Below are positions 22,408 through 31,376 of a stretch of DNA of 42,543 nucleotides, piece by piece. The notes beneath the pieces are model-generated. The model made no database searches and was not told the DNA's origin. It worked only from the letters and a program-made list of their open reading frames with translations. The stretch comes from Clostridioides difficile (lineage in GTDB: Bacteria > Bacillota > Clostridia > Peptostreptococcales > Peptostreptococcaceae). The stretch lies in contig JABBZI010000030.1 in the NCBI GenBank assembly GCA_012955965.1, positions 1 to 42,543 on the forward strand. Direction: 5' to 3'. The number at the start of each line of letters is the position of its first letter. Positions within the stretch are counted from its first letter, which is position 1. The translations under genes were made by a program, and so were the position numbers.

Positions 22408-23820
22408 ATGAGATGGAAGATTACTAGAAACTTTATGCTTACAATCGTATTTGTGGTTATATCAGTAGTTATTATAAATATTATTTCTATATTGTATATT
22501 GTTTCAACAAATAGTTTTTTTAAAGTTATGGATTCTAAAAATAATCCTGAAGGATTTGTACGTTCTTTTGAAAAAGATTTATATGAAAATGATGGAGAGC
22601 TTAGGTTATCAAAGGGTGGACTTGATAAATTAGCAAAATCAAATTCTTGGTTACAAGTTTTAAATGATTCAGGGGAGGAAGTATATGGAATAAATGTACC
22701 AAAAGATACTCCTAAAAAATATACCCCCTTTCAAATGGTTAACAACTACAAGTATAGAGAAACAAATTACATTAATTTTGTTTTAGAAAAGTCTTTAAAC
22801 AAAAAACATTTAAATATAATAATTGGTATGCCTAGTAGAGATACATCAAGAACAATTTTAACTTATTCTAAAGATAGTGTTAAAGAAATTTTAAATAAAA
22901 TCATTATTATAACTCTTGTAATTGATGGTATGGTCGCTTTAGGAATAGGTTACTTATTTAGTAGAAAACTTACAAAACCAATCTCAAGTGTACTATGGAG
23001 TATTGAGAATATGGCTAATGGAAATTATAGTTTATATCTTAAAGATAGAGGTATCTATGAAGAAGTTTTTGCAAATATCAATATGTTGGCTGATACTTTA
23101 AGGATAAATGAAGCAGAGAGAAAAGAAAATGAAAAATTGAGGGAGGAATGGTTAGCAAATATAACACATGACATAAAAACTCCTCTAGCATCTATACAAG
23201 GATATGCAGAAATAATCAATGATAAAGATTATGAGTTTGTAGAAGATGAGTTGCGAGAGTATGCAGAAATTATATATAATAAGTCTAAGTATATAAAAGA
23301 TTTGGTGGATGACCTAAATTTATCTACTAGATTAAAAAATAATAATATAGCTTTGAATAAGAAAAAAATAAATTTAGTTGGTTTGGTTAGAAATATAATA
23401 GTAGATATTTTAAATGATAGTAGATATAAAAATAGGTATATTGAGTTTGAATGCTATGAAGATTCAATAGAAGTATGTGCAGACTCAATTTTATTAAGAA
23501 GAGCTATAACCAATCTTATATTTAATTCAATAGTTCATAATAGTGAAGACACTTTAATAAAGATAGAAGTTGCAAAAAAGGATAATGTAGAAATTATAAT
23601 AAAAGATAGTGGAGTTGGGATAAGTGAAAATGATTTAAAACATATTTTTGAAAAATATTATAGGGGTACCAATACAGGAGAATTGCATAAAGGTTCAGGG
23701 CTTGGAATGGCCATTTCTAAGGAGATAATAGAGATTCATAAGGGAAATATTTATGTAAGTAGTAAAATTGGAGTAGGAACAGAAATTATTATAGAAATAA
23801 ATCAAAATAAGGAGATATAA
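22408..23820 (+). CDS. Sensor histidine kinase
   Basis: The 470-aa protein has a first membrane helix (residues 11-33), an extracellular sensor of about 130 residues, a second helix (about 163-184), HAMP, H-box NITHDIKTPLASIQGYAE with His254, N-box (AITNLIFNSIVHNS), G1 (IKDSGVGIS) and G2 (GSGLGMAI). All catalytic parts are present. It is the cognate partner of the regulator 3 nt upstream. Because the sensor loop is large, it probably detects an envelope signal itself rather than through the exporter. Confidence 0.95.
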   Translation: MRWKITRNFMLTIVFVVISVVIINIISILYIVSTNSFFKVMDSKNNPEGFVRSFEKDLYENDGELRLSKGGLDKLAKSNSWLQVLNDSGEEVYGINVPKDTPKKYTPFQMVNNYKYRETNYINFVLEKSLNKKHLNIIIGMPSRDTSRTILTYSKDSVKEILNKIIIITLVIDGMVALGIGYLFSRKLTKPISSVLWSIENMANGNYSLYLKDRGIYEEVFANINMLADTLRINEAERKENEKLREEWLANITHDIKTPLASIQGYAEIINDKDYEFVEDELREYAEIIYNKSKYIKDLVDDLNLSTRLKNNNIALNKKKINLVGLVRNIIVDILNDSRYKNRYIEFECYEDSIEVCADSILLRRAITNLIFNSIVHNSEDTLIKIEVAKKDNVEIIIKDSGVGISENDLKHIFEKYYRGTNTGELHKGSGLGMAISKEIIEIHKGNIYVSSKIGVGTEIIIEINQNKEI

Positions 23821-23821
23821 T

Positions 23822-24637
23822 ATGGATTTTTTTAAAAAAGGTATAAATGGGTTTACTATTAAGATATTGGCATTAATATTTATGACATTTGACCATATAG
23901 CGGCATTTATGCCAGAAACAATGCAAATACCTATTTGGTTTCATTGGATAGGTAGAATATCAGCACCTTTATTTACATTTATGGCAGTAGAAGGATTTTA
24001 TCATACTAGTAACAGGAAAAAGTACATAACTAGATTGTATATTTGGTCTGTTATTATGGCAATAGGAAATCAAATAATTAATAATGTATTTCCACATCCA
24101 GAAGGGCTAATAATTATAAATAATATTTTTGCAACATTATTTTTGACAGCAATTTATTTACAAGCAATAGAATTTATAAAGAAATTTAAAAAAGAAAGAG
24201 AAGTAAAATATCTTATTATAGGATTATTGATGATAATAGCCCCTATAATATTAGGAATATTTGCAATAACTATACTTTTCAAATCAGCTAATAGGATTCT
24301 CGCTTTATTTATGACATTAGTACCAGTTCCGTTTTTAGTAGAAGGTGGACTAATTCTTATTACACTTGGAATTATTTTTTATTTGTGTAGAGAGAAGAAG
24401 CTTAATCTAAGTATTTGCTATATTTTAATGTGTATCTTTGTATTTATAACAATGGCAAATGGAGATTTTAGTTTAAAAAATTCTACTTTACAAAATTACC
24501 AATGGATGATGGTTGCTTCTCTACCTTTCATGTTGCTTTACAATAGAGAAAAAGGTAAGAGTATGAAATATTTATTTTATTTATATTATCCAGCCCATAT
24601 ATATGTGTTGTATATTTTAGGGGTATATTTAATATAA
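23822..24637 (+). CDS. TraX-family membrane protein
   Basis: The 271-aa polytopic protein has eight or so helices and the TraX pattern: GINGFTIKILALIFMTFDHI at the start, FHWIGRISAPLFTFMAVEGF, and a C-terminal YLFYLYYPAHIYVLYILGVY. TraX acetylates F-pilin in E. coli; chromosomal Gram-positive relatives are thought to acylate surface molecules. It starts 1 nt after the kinase stop, so it is in the same operon and may be part of the same envelope response. There are no conjugation genes nearby. Confidence 0.88.
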   Translation: MDFFKKGINGFTIKILALIFMTFDHIAAFMPETMQIPIWFHWIGRISAPLFTFMAVEGFYHTSNRKKYITRLYIWSVIMAIGNQIINNVFPHPEGLIIINNIFATLFLTAIYLQAIEFIKKFKKEREVKYLIIGLLMIIAPIILGIFAITILFKSANRILALFMTLVPVPFLVEGGLILITLGIIFYLCREKKLNLSICYILMCIFVFITMANGDFSLKNSTLQNYQWMMVASLPFMLLYNREKGKSMKYLFYLYYPAHIYVLYILGVYLI

Positions 24638-24730
24638 TTTTAAAATATACAATGTGTGTAGTAAAACACTTGTGTTTAAAAATAGCATTGAATATAAGTA
24701 CAATATCACTGGAACTTGAAACTTTTTAAG

Positions 24731-24793
24731 AAAAAATAATAAAACAGAGATTTGATATATATATACCTAATAACTCTGTTTTATTATTTTTTT
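24731..24793. terminator. Bidirectional terminator after TraX gene
   Basis: AAAAAATAATAAAACAGAG (24731-24749) pairs with CTCTGTTTTATTATTTTTT (from 24774), with T tracts at both ends. It separates the + operon from the minus reductase gene. Confidence 0.85.
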
Positions 24794-24859
24794 GTAATAC
24801 ATATTTTTATTTATAGATTAGTACTTTCATTTTAACAGATTCCATTATATTTTCATTAT

Positions 24860-25483
24860 CTATTTTATAAAATTGGTCATAACTTTCTCTTCATATTGTG
24901 GTTTTTTAATTCCAGCTTTCTTACCCGCTGAAATACATTTAAGAAGCCATGCCATGTTTTCGCCCAAAGTTCGCATGGTTTGTAAGCCTTCTTCGTCTTT
25001 CATAACATCCTCTGGCGTAAAACCATGTACTTGATTCCAATACTGTGATGATACAATAGGCATATTACTGATTGAAAAATATTTGTTTAGTTGGTCAAAT
25101 GTTGCAGTTGCACCACCACGTCTACAGGATACAATTGAAGCACCTAATTTTGTAGACATGCGACTTCCAGCTACGAAAAATAGACGGTCAAGAAATGAAG
25201 TTAATTGGCCACTTGCACTAGCAAAATAAACAGGAGAACCAATAATAATACCATCAATATTATCAAGTTCTTCAATTAATTCATTAACCTTATCATTACA
25301 AATACATTTTCCAGTTTCAAAACAAGATGAACAGGCAATACATCCTGGGATTGCTTTTTTACCTAAATACAGTATTTCTGTTTCAATATCATGTTTATTT
25401 AATACTTTAGTAATCTCAGTTAATGCTGTATAAGTACATCCATATTGGTTTGGGCTACCATTAATCAATAAAACTTTCATCAT
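24860..25483 (-). CDS. NADPH-dependent FMN reductase / flavodoxin-like protein
   Basis: The 207-aa protein has the flavodoxin-like fold: LLINGSPNQYGCTYTALTEI (FMN phosphate loop), GSPVYFASASGQLTSFLDRL, and a Cys-rich insert GCIACSSCFETGKCICND (residues 49-66) typical of iron-sulfur flavoprotein-type reductases. It probably reduces flavins, quinones or disulfides in the cytosol. It is divergent from the HxlR regulator at 25650, whose targets are commonly such redox enzymes. GGAGG precedes the ATG. Confidence 0.9.
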   Translation of the reverse strand: MMKVLLINGSPNQYGCTYTALTEITKVLNKHDIETEILYLGKKAIPGCIACSSCFETGKCICNDKVNELIEELDNIDGIIIGSPVYFASASGQLTSFLDRLFFVAGSRMSTKLGASIVSCRRGGATATFDQLNKYFSISNMPIVSSQYWNQVHGFTPEDVMKDEEGLQTMRTLGENMAWLLKCISAGKKAGIKKPQYEEKVMTNFIK

Positions 25484-25548
25484 AAATTTCCTCCAATAAA
25501 CTTTATTTAATAGGTTTTTACCTATATATTACACCTCCTATTATCAAA

Positions 25549-25577
25549 TTGACTTTCAATTATTCTTACACTATAAT
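25549..25577 (+). promoter_or_regulatory. Sigma-A promoter of the HxlR regulator
   Basis: TTGACT (25549-25554), a 17-bp spacer and TATAAT (25572-25577). Downstream, AGTAC (25603-25607) and GTACT (25623-25627) make a dyad that may be the HxlR operator. Confidence 0.7.
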
Positions 25578-25649
25578 TTTATTATAAATTATCTTAAAAA
25601 CAAGTACGCACATTTTTGTTCAGTACTAACCAGAAGGAGAGTGTAACAT

Positions 25650-25982
25650 ATGGGTATAGATTATATATCAAATACAGATTTAAGTGAAACAGGATTTAGT
25701 TATACACTTTCATTAATTAATGGCAAATATAAAATGATAATTCTTTATTGTCTTGTAGAATTTAAGGTTGTCAGATATAATGCATTAAAGCGTTACATAA
25801 ATACCATTTCTTATAAAACCTTGAGTTTATCATTGAAAGAATTAGAGGCAGATAACTTGATTATTCGCACTGAATATCCTCAAATACCTCCTAAGGTAGA
25901 ATATAGTCTATCAGAAAGAGGAAAATCTTTGATTCCAATTTTAGATGCAATGTGTGAGTGGGGAGAGAAGAATAGAATTTAA
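25650..25982 (+). CDS. HxlR-family winged-helix regulator
   Basis: The 110-aa protein has the HxlR pattern: LSLINGKYKMIILYCLVEFK, RYNALKRYINTISYKTLSLS, LKELEADNLIIRTEYPQIPP and KVEYSLSERGKSLIPILDAM. No Cys of the HypR type is visible, so sensing may be by ligand. It is divergent from the flavin reductase and probably controls it. AAGGAGAG precedes the ATG. Confidence 0.92.
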   Translation: MGIDYISNTDLSETGFSYTLSLINGKYKMIILYCLVEFKVVRYNALKRYINTISYKTLSLSLKELEADNLIIRTEYPQIPPKVEYSLSERGKSLIPILDAMCEWGEKNRI

Positions 25983-26005
25983 TTTTATATTTGTATGTAT
26001 TATAA

Positions 26006-26051
26006 AAAGACTATGAGTAAAATTATCTAAACAAATTTACTCACAGTCTTT
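26006..26051. terminator. Bidirectional terminator between hxlR and pcp
   Basis: AAAGACTATGAGTAAA (26006-26021) pairs with TTTACTCACAGTCTTT (26036-26051) with one mismatch. A second hairpin (GATGACTCTT/AAGAGTCATT, 26057-26100) lies right after the pcp stop. Confidence 0.75.
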
Positions 26052-26098
26052 AGTTGGATGACTCTTATTTCCAATTTATAGAAATATTAAAAGAGTCA

Positions 26099-26740
26099 TT
26101 ATGAAATTTCACCACCAATTTCTTCTATATCATTTTTATAGATAGTGCAAGCTTCTATAGCTAATTCTAAGCCTTTAACTATTTCCTCTAGAGACATAAA
26201 TGGTGTGTTTTTTTTGTCTATTATCTGTGAAGTCATATATGGTATGTGTATAAATCCTCCTCTTATATTCGGATATTTTTTGTCTATCATGTAAAGGATT
26301 CCATACATTACATGGTTACAAACAAATGTACCTGCAGTGTTTGAAACACTTGCTGGGATTTTATTTTCATTCATATGTTTTACCATAGCTTTTACAGGTA
26401 ATTTTGAAAAATATGCAGGTTGACCATCTTCTTTTATAACAGTGTCTATAACCTGATTACCTTCATTATCTTTTATTCTAAAATCATCTACATTTATAGC
26501 AACTCTCTCAGGTGTAATATCAAATCTACCTCCAGCTTGTCCAACTGATATTACTATATCTGGATTGTGTTGTTGGATAGCTTTATCTATAGCTTCAACA
26601 GATTTTGTCATAACTGTTGGTATGGTTATTTTTATAATTTCTGCACCATTTATATTATCATTAACCCTTTCAACTGCTTCTTGAGCTGGATTTATTGGTT
26701 CTCCACCAAATGGGTCAAATCCTGTTAATAAAATTTTCAT
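26099..26740 (-). CDS. pcp: Pyroglutamyl-peptidase I
   Basis: The 213-aa protein is a C15 cysteine peptidase that removes N-terminal pyroglutamate from peptides. It has [20 protein letters not shown] at the N-terminus, the catalytic Glu in [15 protein letters not shown], the nucleophile Cys in [14 protein letters not shown], and His in [12 protein letters not shown]. It is last in the operon after DUF979 (20 nt gap), with GGAGG. DUF969-DUF979-Pcp is a recurring trio, suggesting the two membrane proteins transport pyroglutamyl peptides or 5-oxoproline; the transport role is inferred. Confidence 0.97.
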   Translation of the reverse strand: MKILLTGFDPFGGEPINPAQEAVERVNDNINGAEIIKITIPTVMTKSVEAIDKAIQQHNPDIVISVGQAGGRFDITPERVAINVDDFRIKDNEGNQVIDTVIKEDGQPAYFSKLPVKAMVKHMNENKIPASVSNTAGTFVCNHVMYGILYMIDKKYPNIRGGFIHIPYMTSQIIDKKNTPFMSLEEIVKGLELAIEACTIYKNDIEEIGGEIS

Positions 26741-26760
26741 TATATTACCTCCTAATTGTA

Positions 26761-27693
26761 TTAAAACCCTAAAAAATACATTACTAATATGTGAGCTATA
26801 ATTAATATCAAAGCAACTGGAGCTTGGTACTTTATAACAATGTAGTCATTTTTGCATTCAAGTAAAGCTGCTGGAACTATATTAAAATTAGCAGCCATTG
26901 GAGTAAGTAAAGTTCCACAATATCCTGCTGTTAATGCTAATGCTCCAATTATAGCAGGGTTTCCACCTTGAGACAATACAAAAGGAATTCCAATTCCTGC
27001 CGTTATGACTGAAAACGCAGCAAATGCATTTCCCATTATCATAGTAAATATAACCATACCTAATACATAAGCCATAACACCAAATAATCTATTATCAGCA
27101 GGGACTACGCCAGATATCATATTTGAAATAACTTCACCAACTCCAGCTTGAGTAAATAGAGCTCCTAATGCGACTAAAAGTTGTGGTAGCATACTAGCAG
27201 GACCCATTTGTTGAAGTAATCTTGAGCCATCTTGAACTGAAGTAGTAGGCTTTGCTTTAGTTATTATAAGAGCTGATATTAATGCAATTATTGAACCCAC
27301 ACCTATTGCAAACTGTGAAGAATTATCAAAGTTAGTAAGGCTCATAGCTACAACTACTGCAGCAAATGCTAATATTAATGATGGTATAAATATTTTATTT
27401 TTAAGTTTATCTGCTTGCTCTTTTCCAAAATTCTCATTTGGTTCTTCATATTTTGCAAATACAACTTGTTTAGAAAGTGTCAATAAGCTAGATAATATTA
27501 GTATTATTCCTATTATATTGGCTGGAATCAGTCTACCAAATATGAAGGGTAGTGATATCAGTATCCAAAATAATGATGTACCATATTTCTTATTGTTATC
27601 TATTGTAGTAAAAGACCTATATGCTATTACCACCATCAGAAAACCCATCAGTGCATAAAAAATTTCTAATGATATATTTATAAAATTTTGCAT
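26761..27693 (-). CDS. DUF979-family membrane protein (putative transporter subunit)
   Basis: The 310-aa protein has about 9-10 helices. Family signatures include [40 protein letters not shown] and [20 protein letters not shown]. It is always encoded beside DUF969, so the two are thought to form one transporter. The ribosome site is TAGGAGG. The gene is 21 nt downstream of the DUF969 gene. Confidence 0.9.
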   Translation of the reverse strand: MQNFINISLEIFYALMGFLMVVIAYRSFTTIDNNKKYGTSLFWILISLPFIFGRLIPANIIGIILILSSLLTLSKQVVFAKYEEPNENFGKEQADKLKNKIFIPSLILAFAAVVVAMSLTNFDNSSQFAIGVGSIIALISALIITKAKPTTSVQDGSRLLQQMGPASMLPQLLVALGALFTQAGVGEVISNMISGVVPADNRLFGVMAYVLGMVIFTMIMGNAFAAFSVITAGIGIPFVLSQGGNPAIIGALALTAGYCGTLLTPMAANFNIVPAALLECKNDYIVIKYQAPVALILIIAHILVMYFLGF

Positions 27694-27714
27694 TTTTATT
27701 CCTCCTAAATAAAT

Positions 27715-28380
27715 CTATCTCTTGTGACTCTTATTTAATTTTTTATCATATAAAGTAAATTGAATTGTAGCAACTACAAGTGCTATTACTGACATGATAA
27801 TATTGGCCTTTACAATGTTAAGCCCAGTTACATTGTATCCGAATTGAGTCAGCGTAGAGGCTATAAGTAATACTCCACTACTACCTGCAAATAGATTTTG
27901 ACCATAAAAGTTTCCATAGTTTTCTGATGCAGCAGACAATGCTTTTATAGCTTCTTCATCAGATTCTTTTAGTTCATCACTATTGCTTAAACCAGCAGCT
28001 TGTGCCATAGGGTTAACAAGTGGTCTCACAAACTGAGGATGTCCACTCATTCTTATAGATAGAGCACCAGCTATTTGCCTAGCTATCATATATATAGTAA
28101 GTACTTTTCCTGTTGTAAGTCTCTTTAATTTTTCTATTAGAGAAACTGCTCTTTGCTTCAATCCATATCTTTCTAATACACCAATTACTGGCAATGTTAG
28201 TATGAATAATGATACACCTCTATTTGAAACGAAAGAGTCTCCTAAGATTGTAAAAATTTGATTAAAGTCTAATCCCGCAACAATTCCTGTTGCTATGCCT
28301 GCTAATAATACAGTAAATAGCGTATCCATTTTAAGTATAAAACCAATTACGACTATCAATATACCAATTAATTTTATCAT
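27715..28380 (-). CDS. DUF969-family membrane protein (putative transporter subunit)
   Basis: The 221-aa protein has five or six helices; family motifs include TLPVIGVLERYGLKQRAVSL, ARQIAGALSIRMSGHPQFVR and YGQNLFAGSSGVLLI. It is first in the DUF969-DUF979-pcp operon. GGAGAATAATAT precedes the ATG. The promoter would be within 28381-28490; no clear -35/-10 was chosen. Confidence 0.9.
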   Translation of the reverse strand: MIKLIGILIVVIGFILKMDTLFTVLLAGIATGIVAGLDFNQIFTILGDSFVSNRGVSLFILTLPVIGVLERYGLKQRAVSLIEKLKRLTTGKVLTIYMIARQIAGALSIRMSGHPQFVRPLVNPMAQAAGLSNSDELKESDEEAIKALSAASENYGNFYGQNLFAGSSGVLLIASTLTQFGYNVTGLNIVKANIIMSVIALVVATIQFTLYDKKLNKSHKR

Positions 28381-28493
28381 ATATTATTCTCCTTCCATTT
28401 TTTTATATTTTTAATTTAAATTTACTTAGCAAATAAAGATAAACTCTTTTTATAGTATTTGCTTTAATAAGACTATTATTATAAAATTTAAGA

Positions 28494-28555
28494 AAAAAAT
28501 AGGAAAGATGTTTAAAATATCAAAATAAATATTTTAAACATCTTTCCTATTTTTT
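28494..28555. terminator. Very strong bidirectional hairpin
   Basis: The stem of about 27 bp, 28494-28520 with 28529-28555 (AAAAAATAGGAAAGATGTTT start), is perfect, has T tracts both ways and a short loop. It ends the minus-strand acetyltransferase mRNA. Confidence 0.85.
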
Positions 28556-28592
28556 CTTTTGTTCATATTTTATAGATTGAATTATATTAAAT

Positions 28593-29189
28593 TTAAAGTG
28601 ATATTAAATTAATATTATCATTCAAAATAACGTCTATTTCTTCTGAATTAACCTGCTTAATTGTTTTTATAGAATTAGGATTTGTAGAGTGATTGCCTAT
28701 ATGTTTTTCAAATAACATAACATCATGCCAACAATCAAATTTATACCCTGTATTGTGATAAATTCCACATAGTTTGAAACCAAATTTCTGATGAAGTTTT
28801 TCACTTTTTATATTTGGTGATGTAATACTGGCATATAAATTTTGAATATTTTGTAATTTCAATATGTTTATGATTGAATTATAAAGAGCAATTCCTATCT
28901 TATGAGTAATAAATTTATTATCAACATAAATTGATAATTCAACATTCCATTGATAAGCAGTTCGTTCATTGTGTTCATGGGCATAAGCATATCCAACAAT
29001 TTTTTTATCAATTAAACAGATTAGGTAAGGATATTTTGAACAAATTTCTTTTATTCTATTTTTAAAATCATCAATACTTGGAATGATATATTCGAAGGTA
29101 ATTGCTGTATTAGTAATATATGGAGTATATATTTCTAATATTTCTTCTGCATCCATTTCATTAGCCATTCTGATTTCAATATGTTTCAT
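28593..29189 (-). CDS. GNAT-family N-acetyltransferase (phosphinothricin acetyltransferase-like)
   Basis: The 198-aa protein matches the Pat/Bar subgroup: IEIRMANEMDAEEILEIYTP, AITFEYIIPSIDDFKNRI, AYAHEHNERTAYQWNVELSI (acceptor site), HKIGIALYNSIINIL (acetyl-CoA loop, here with I-G-x-A instead of the usual R/Q-x-x-G-x-G/A), and HQKFGFKLCGIYHNTGYKFD. The C-terminal ~25 residues are extra. Start at ATG 29189: GGAG of TTGGAGATGG is spaced for it, and the longer TTG form (29204) would overlap the ribosome site. Substrate unknown, probably a small amine or amino acid analogue. Confidence 0.88.
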   Translation of the reverse strand: MKHIEIRMANEMDAEEILEIYTPYITNTAITFEYIIPSIDDFKNRIKEICSKYPYLICLIDKKIVGYAYAHEHNERTAYQWNVELSIYVDNKFITHKIGIALYNSIINILKLQNIQNLYASITSPNIKSEKLHQKFGFKLCGIYHNTGYKFDCWHDVMLFEKHIGNHSTNPNSIKTIKQVNSEEIDVILNDNINLISL

Positions 29190-29394
29190 AAATACCATCT
29201 CCAATATAGTAAATGTAGTAGAATTTTCTTATATAATACATAGGTCTGAATAAATATAAGAAAATATTGTATAATATATAATATTGTATAGGTATATAAC
29301 TATTTTATCAATATTTATAAATTTTAGAGTATATTTATAATACTACATTGTAGATAAATTTTTTATTTTATAAGGAGATTTGAAATAAATAATT

Positions 29395-29871
29395 TTAGTT
29401 ATTAAAATTTCTTAAAAAATCATCTATATTATCTTGTGATATTTTAAAACTATCATAATTACCTTTTGCAACAGACTTCATAATAAGCTTATCTAAAAAA
29501 TTCATTTTTTCTAATCGAGCTTCACTGCCAAAAATTCCAATTGCATTTACATTTTCTAATAAAGATGCTGGAAAGTTTGATTTTAGATATTTATCTGCTT
29601 GTTCAGAAAAGCCACAACAAAGGAATACACCAACTCGTTTTTTGTTTAATAATTCTATATTATCATTACACAATACACGAATTTTTTTTGAAACTGAGCC
29701 AACATATATAGAACTTCCAATAATAATTGTATCAAATTTTGATAATTCAATTTTAGTATTACTATCATTGATGTCAATAATAGTGACATTGTCTGATAGT
29801 TTATTTTTTAATATATTTGCACAGTCTTTTGTACAACCATATTTACTTGAATATATAATAATAGTATTCAT
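29395..29871 (-). CDS. Flavodoxin-domain protein
   Basis: The 158-aa protein begins TIIIYSSKYGCTKDCANIL, the FMN-phosphate loop of long-chain flavodoxin-like proteins, and contains FDTIIIGSSIYVGSVSKKI and VGVFLCCGFSEQA. It resembles the HemG/menaquinone-dependent protoporphyrinogen oxidase-type flavodoxin domain, but the substrate is unknown. It starts inside the FMN-binding gene (ATGA overlap, 4 nt) and is the last gene of the TetR-FMN-flavodoxin operon, so it is probably an electron carrier paired with the FMN-binding protein. Confidence 0.88.
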   Translation of the reverse strand: MNTIIIYSSKYGCTKDCANILKNKLSDNVTIIDINDSNTKIELSKFDTIIIGSSIYVGSVSKKIRVLCNDNIELLNKKRVGVFLCCGFSEQADKYLKSNFPASLLENVNAIGIFGSEARLEKMNFLDKLIMKSVAKGNYDSFKISQDNIDDFLRNFNN

Positions 29872-30284
29872 ATTTGTTCTCCCTTTCGTAAAGCATTTTC
29901 TATAGCTTTTCTTATAGTATCACTGCTACAAGTTGCAGAAGTTATAGCATCTACTTTTAAAGATTGTTGTTCAACTATACTTTTTATGATTTTTTCAGCG
30001 GGTTTACCTAAAAGAGTGTCATGCTCTAGTATCTTAATATTTTTGATTTTTCCATTATTAACTTCAACAGATACAGTAGCTTTTACTAACTTATTATCTG
30101 CACTTCCTGTATAAATACCATTTTTCACATTAGAAGGATTTATATTTTTTACTACTAATTTTTCTGGTTTTAAGCTAGTTACAATTAAAATAATAATACA
30201 TATAAACACAAGAAATAGAATTATAGATAGTTTAAAAATTCTTAAAAGTCTTTTTTTCTTATCAGTTTCATTGTGGCTTCTCAT
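29868..30284 (-). CDS. Membrane-anchored FMN-binding domain protein
   Basis: The 138-aa protein has a basic N-terminus, one membrane helix (FKLSIILFLVFICIIILIVT, residues 17-36) and an FMN-binding domain outside the membrane. The domain runs NGIYTGSADNKLVKATVSVE, LLGKPAEKIIKSIVEQQS and DAITSATCSSDTIRKAIENA. The last matches the D-x-x-S-x-A-T-x-S/T motif that flavinyl transferase (ApbE) uses to attach FMN to Thr or Ser, as in RnfG/NqrC. The gene overlaps the TetR gene by 17 nt. Probably extracytoplasmic electron transfer; the partner flavodoxin is next in the operon. Confidence 0.85.
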   Translation of the reverse strand: MRSHNETDKKKRLLRIFKLSIILFLVFICIIILIVTSLKPEKLVVKNINPSNVKNGIYTGSADNKLVKATVSVEVNNGKIKNIKILEHDTLLGKPAEKIIKSIVEQQSLKVDAITSATCSSDTIRKAIENALRKGEQI

Positions 30285-30888
30285 TGTAAAGTCCTCCTAC
30301 TAAAATATCTAAGAAATTCTCTATAATTTGAGTGAAATTGTCTAAATAATACAATTGATTCTCAACAATACATAAAACAAATCCTAATAGTGCACTTATA
30401 AGCATCCATGAAGTTTTATCTACATTCTGTTTAAATACACCTTGTTCAATCCCAAGGGAAAGAAGTTCGTCGAGTATTTTTATCCCATTATTAGTAGGTT
30501 CACTATTTGTATTTTCAGATGTAAATATAATATTCATCCTACTATGCATAATAGCTTTTGACATTTCTGGTTCACTAGAAAGAGTTTTTATAAAGCTAGT
30601 CATAATTTCTATGATTTGCTTATCTATTGGGAGAGATGAGCAATTATGTATAATATCAATAGCATTGCTTTCTACAGTATCATAAAGTTTTTTTGTCATA
30701 TCGCTAATAATCTCCGCTTTGTCTTTGTAGTAAAGGTAAATTGTAGTTGGAGAATAATCTATTTTTGAAGCAATTTTTCTTATTGATAAGTTTTCATATC
30801 CATGTTGATTGATAATTTCGATGCTAGCATCCATAATTATTTTCTTCATTTCTGTTTTTTCGTTTTTGCGTCTTTCTTTAATACTCAT
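30268..30888 (-). CDS. TetR/AcrR-family repressor
   Basis: The 206-aa protein has an N-terminal helix-turn-helix (IEIINQHGYENLSIRKIASK, IDYSPTTIYLYYKDKAEIIS, residues about 20-60) and a helical ligand-binding C-terminal domain. It is first in the operon with the FMN-binding and flavodoxin genes, so it probably represses all three. A 13-bp palindrome, TTAACAGTGTTAA, lies 17 nt upstream of its start (30905-30917). Confidence 0.92.
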   Translation of the reverse strand: MSIKERRKNEKTEMKKIIMDASIEIINQHGYENLSIRKIASKIDYSPTTIYLYYKDKAEIISDMTKKLYDTVESNAIDIIHNCSSLPIDKQIIEIMTSFIKTLSSEPEMSKAIMHSRMNIIFTSENTNSEPTNNGIKILDELLSLGIEQGVFKQNVDKTSWMLISALLGFVLCIVENQLYYLDNFTQIIENFLDILVGGLYNEKPQ

Positions 30889-30904
30889 ATAATCACCTCA
30901 TAAC

Positions 30905-30917
30905 TTAACAGTGTTAA
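30905..30917. promoter_or_regulatory. Likely TetR operator palindrome
   Basis: TTAACA-G-TGTTAA is a perfect dyad directly upstream of the TetR gene, in the position of an autoregulatory operator. Confidence 0.6.
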
Positions 30918-31233
30918 TTTAATTTACAACGTAATTATATGCTTTATATTTAATGTTGTCAATAAGCTATTAATAATATAATTTAATAGATTTTTGTAGC
31001 TGAAATATTGAAGTTATTAATTGTAATATTTCAACTATTGTTGTATAATAATAATCGGTTTAAAGGTGCCACATTTTGTTAAAGTTGGATTATAATTTTA
31101 AATAAACTTTAACAAGACACATTAAAATATAATAAATTCTTTTATACTACAAAAGGTATTTTGTAGTTATTAAATCAGATGAAAATTTTTTGGAGGTCTA
31201 CAATAAATAGACTAAATTCATAATCTTGACATC

Positions 31234-31273
31234 TGTACTTGTTCGAGAACTCCAAGTATAAAAAACTAAGGAA
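31234..31273 (+). promoter_or_regulatory. preQ1-I riboswitch
   Basis: P1 stem TACTTG (31236-31241) / CAAGTA (31253-31258), a loop beginning TTCGAGAACTC, and the diagnostic A-rich tail ATAAAAAACTAAGGA (31258-31272) fit class I preQ1 aptamers. The tail's CTAAGG can instead pair with CCTTAG at about 31301-31306, around the hairpin AATTATATA/TATATAATT (31272-31296), giving an alternative fold. The downstream gene set (queuosine salvage) supports the call. The transcript probably starts near 31050-31060 (TATAAT near 31045), a long leader. Just before the gene, CTCCT (31345-31349) can pair with AGGAG (31363-31367), so control may be at translation. Confidence 0.85.
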
Positions 31274-31376
31274 TTATATAGTGGCAGTATATAATTAATA
31301 CCCTTAGACACACCTTTTTGAAAGTGGAAAAAAGATGTGTAGTTCTCCTCGACCACAAATCAAGGAGGATAAAAGT

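Noticed and set aside
31060-31110. Possible T-box leader (AAGGTGCCAC near 31063)
   Set aside because: No T-box AGGGTGGNACCGCG consensus or specifier stem; the preQ1-I aptamer further on explains the long leader better.
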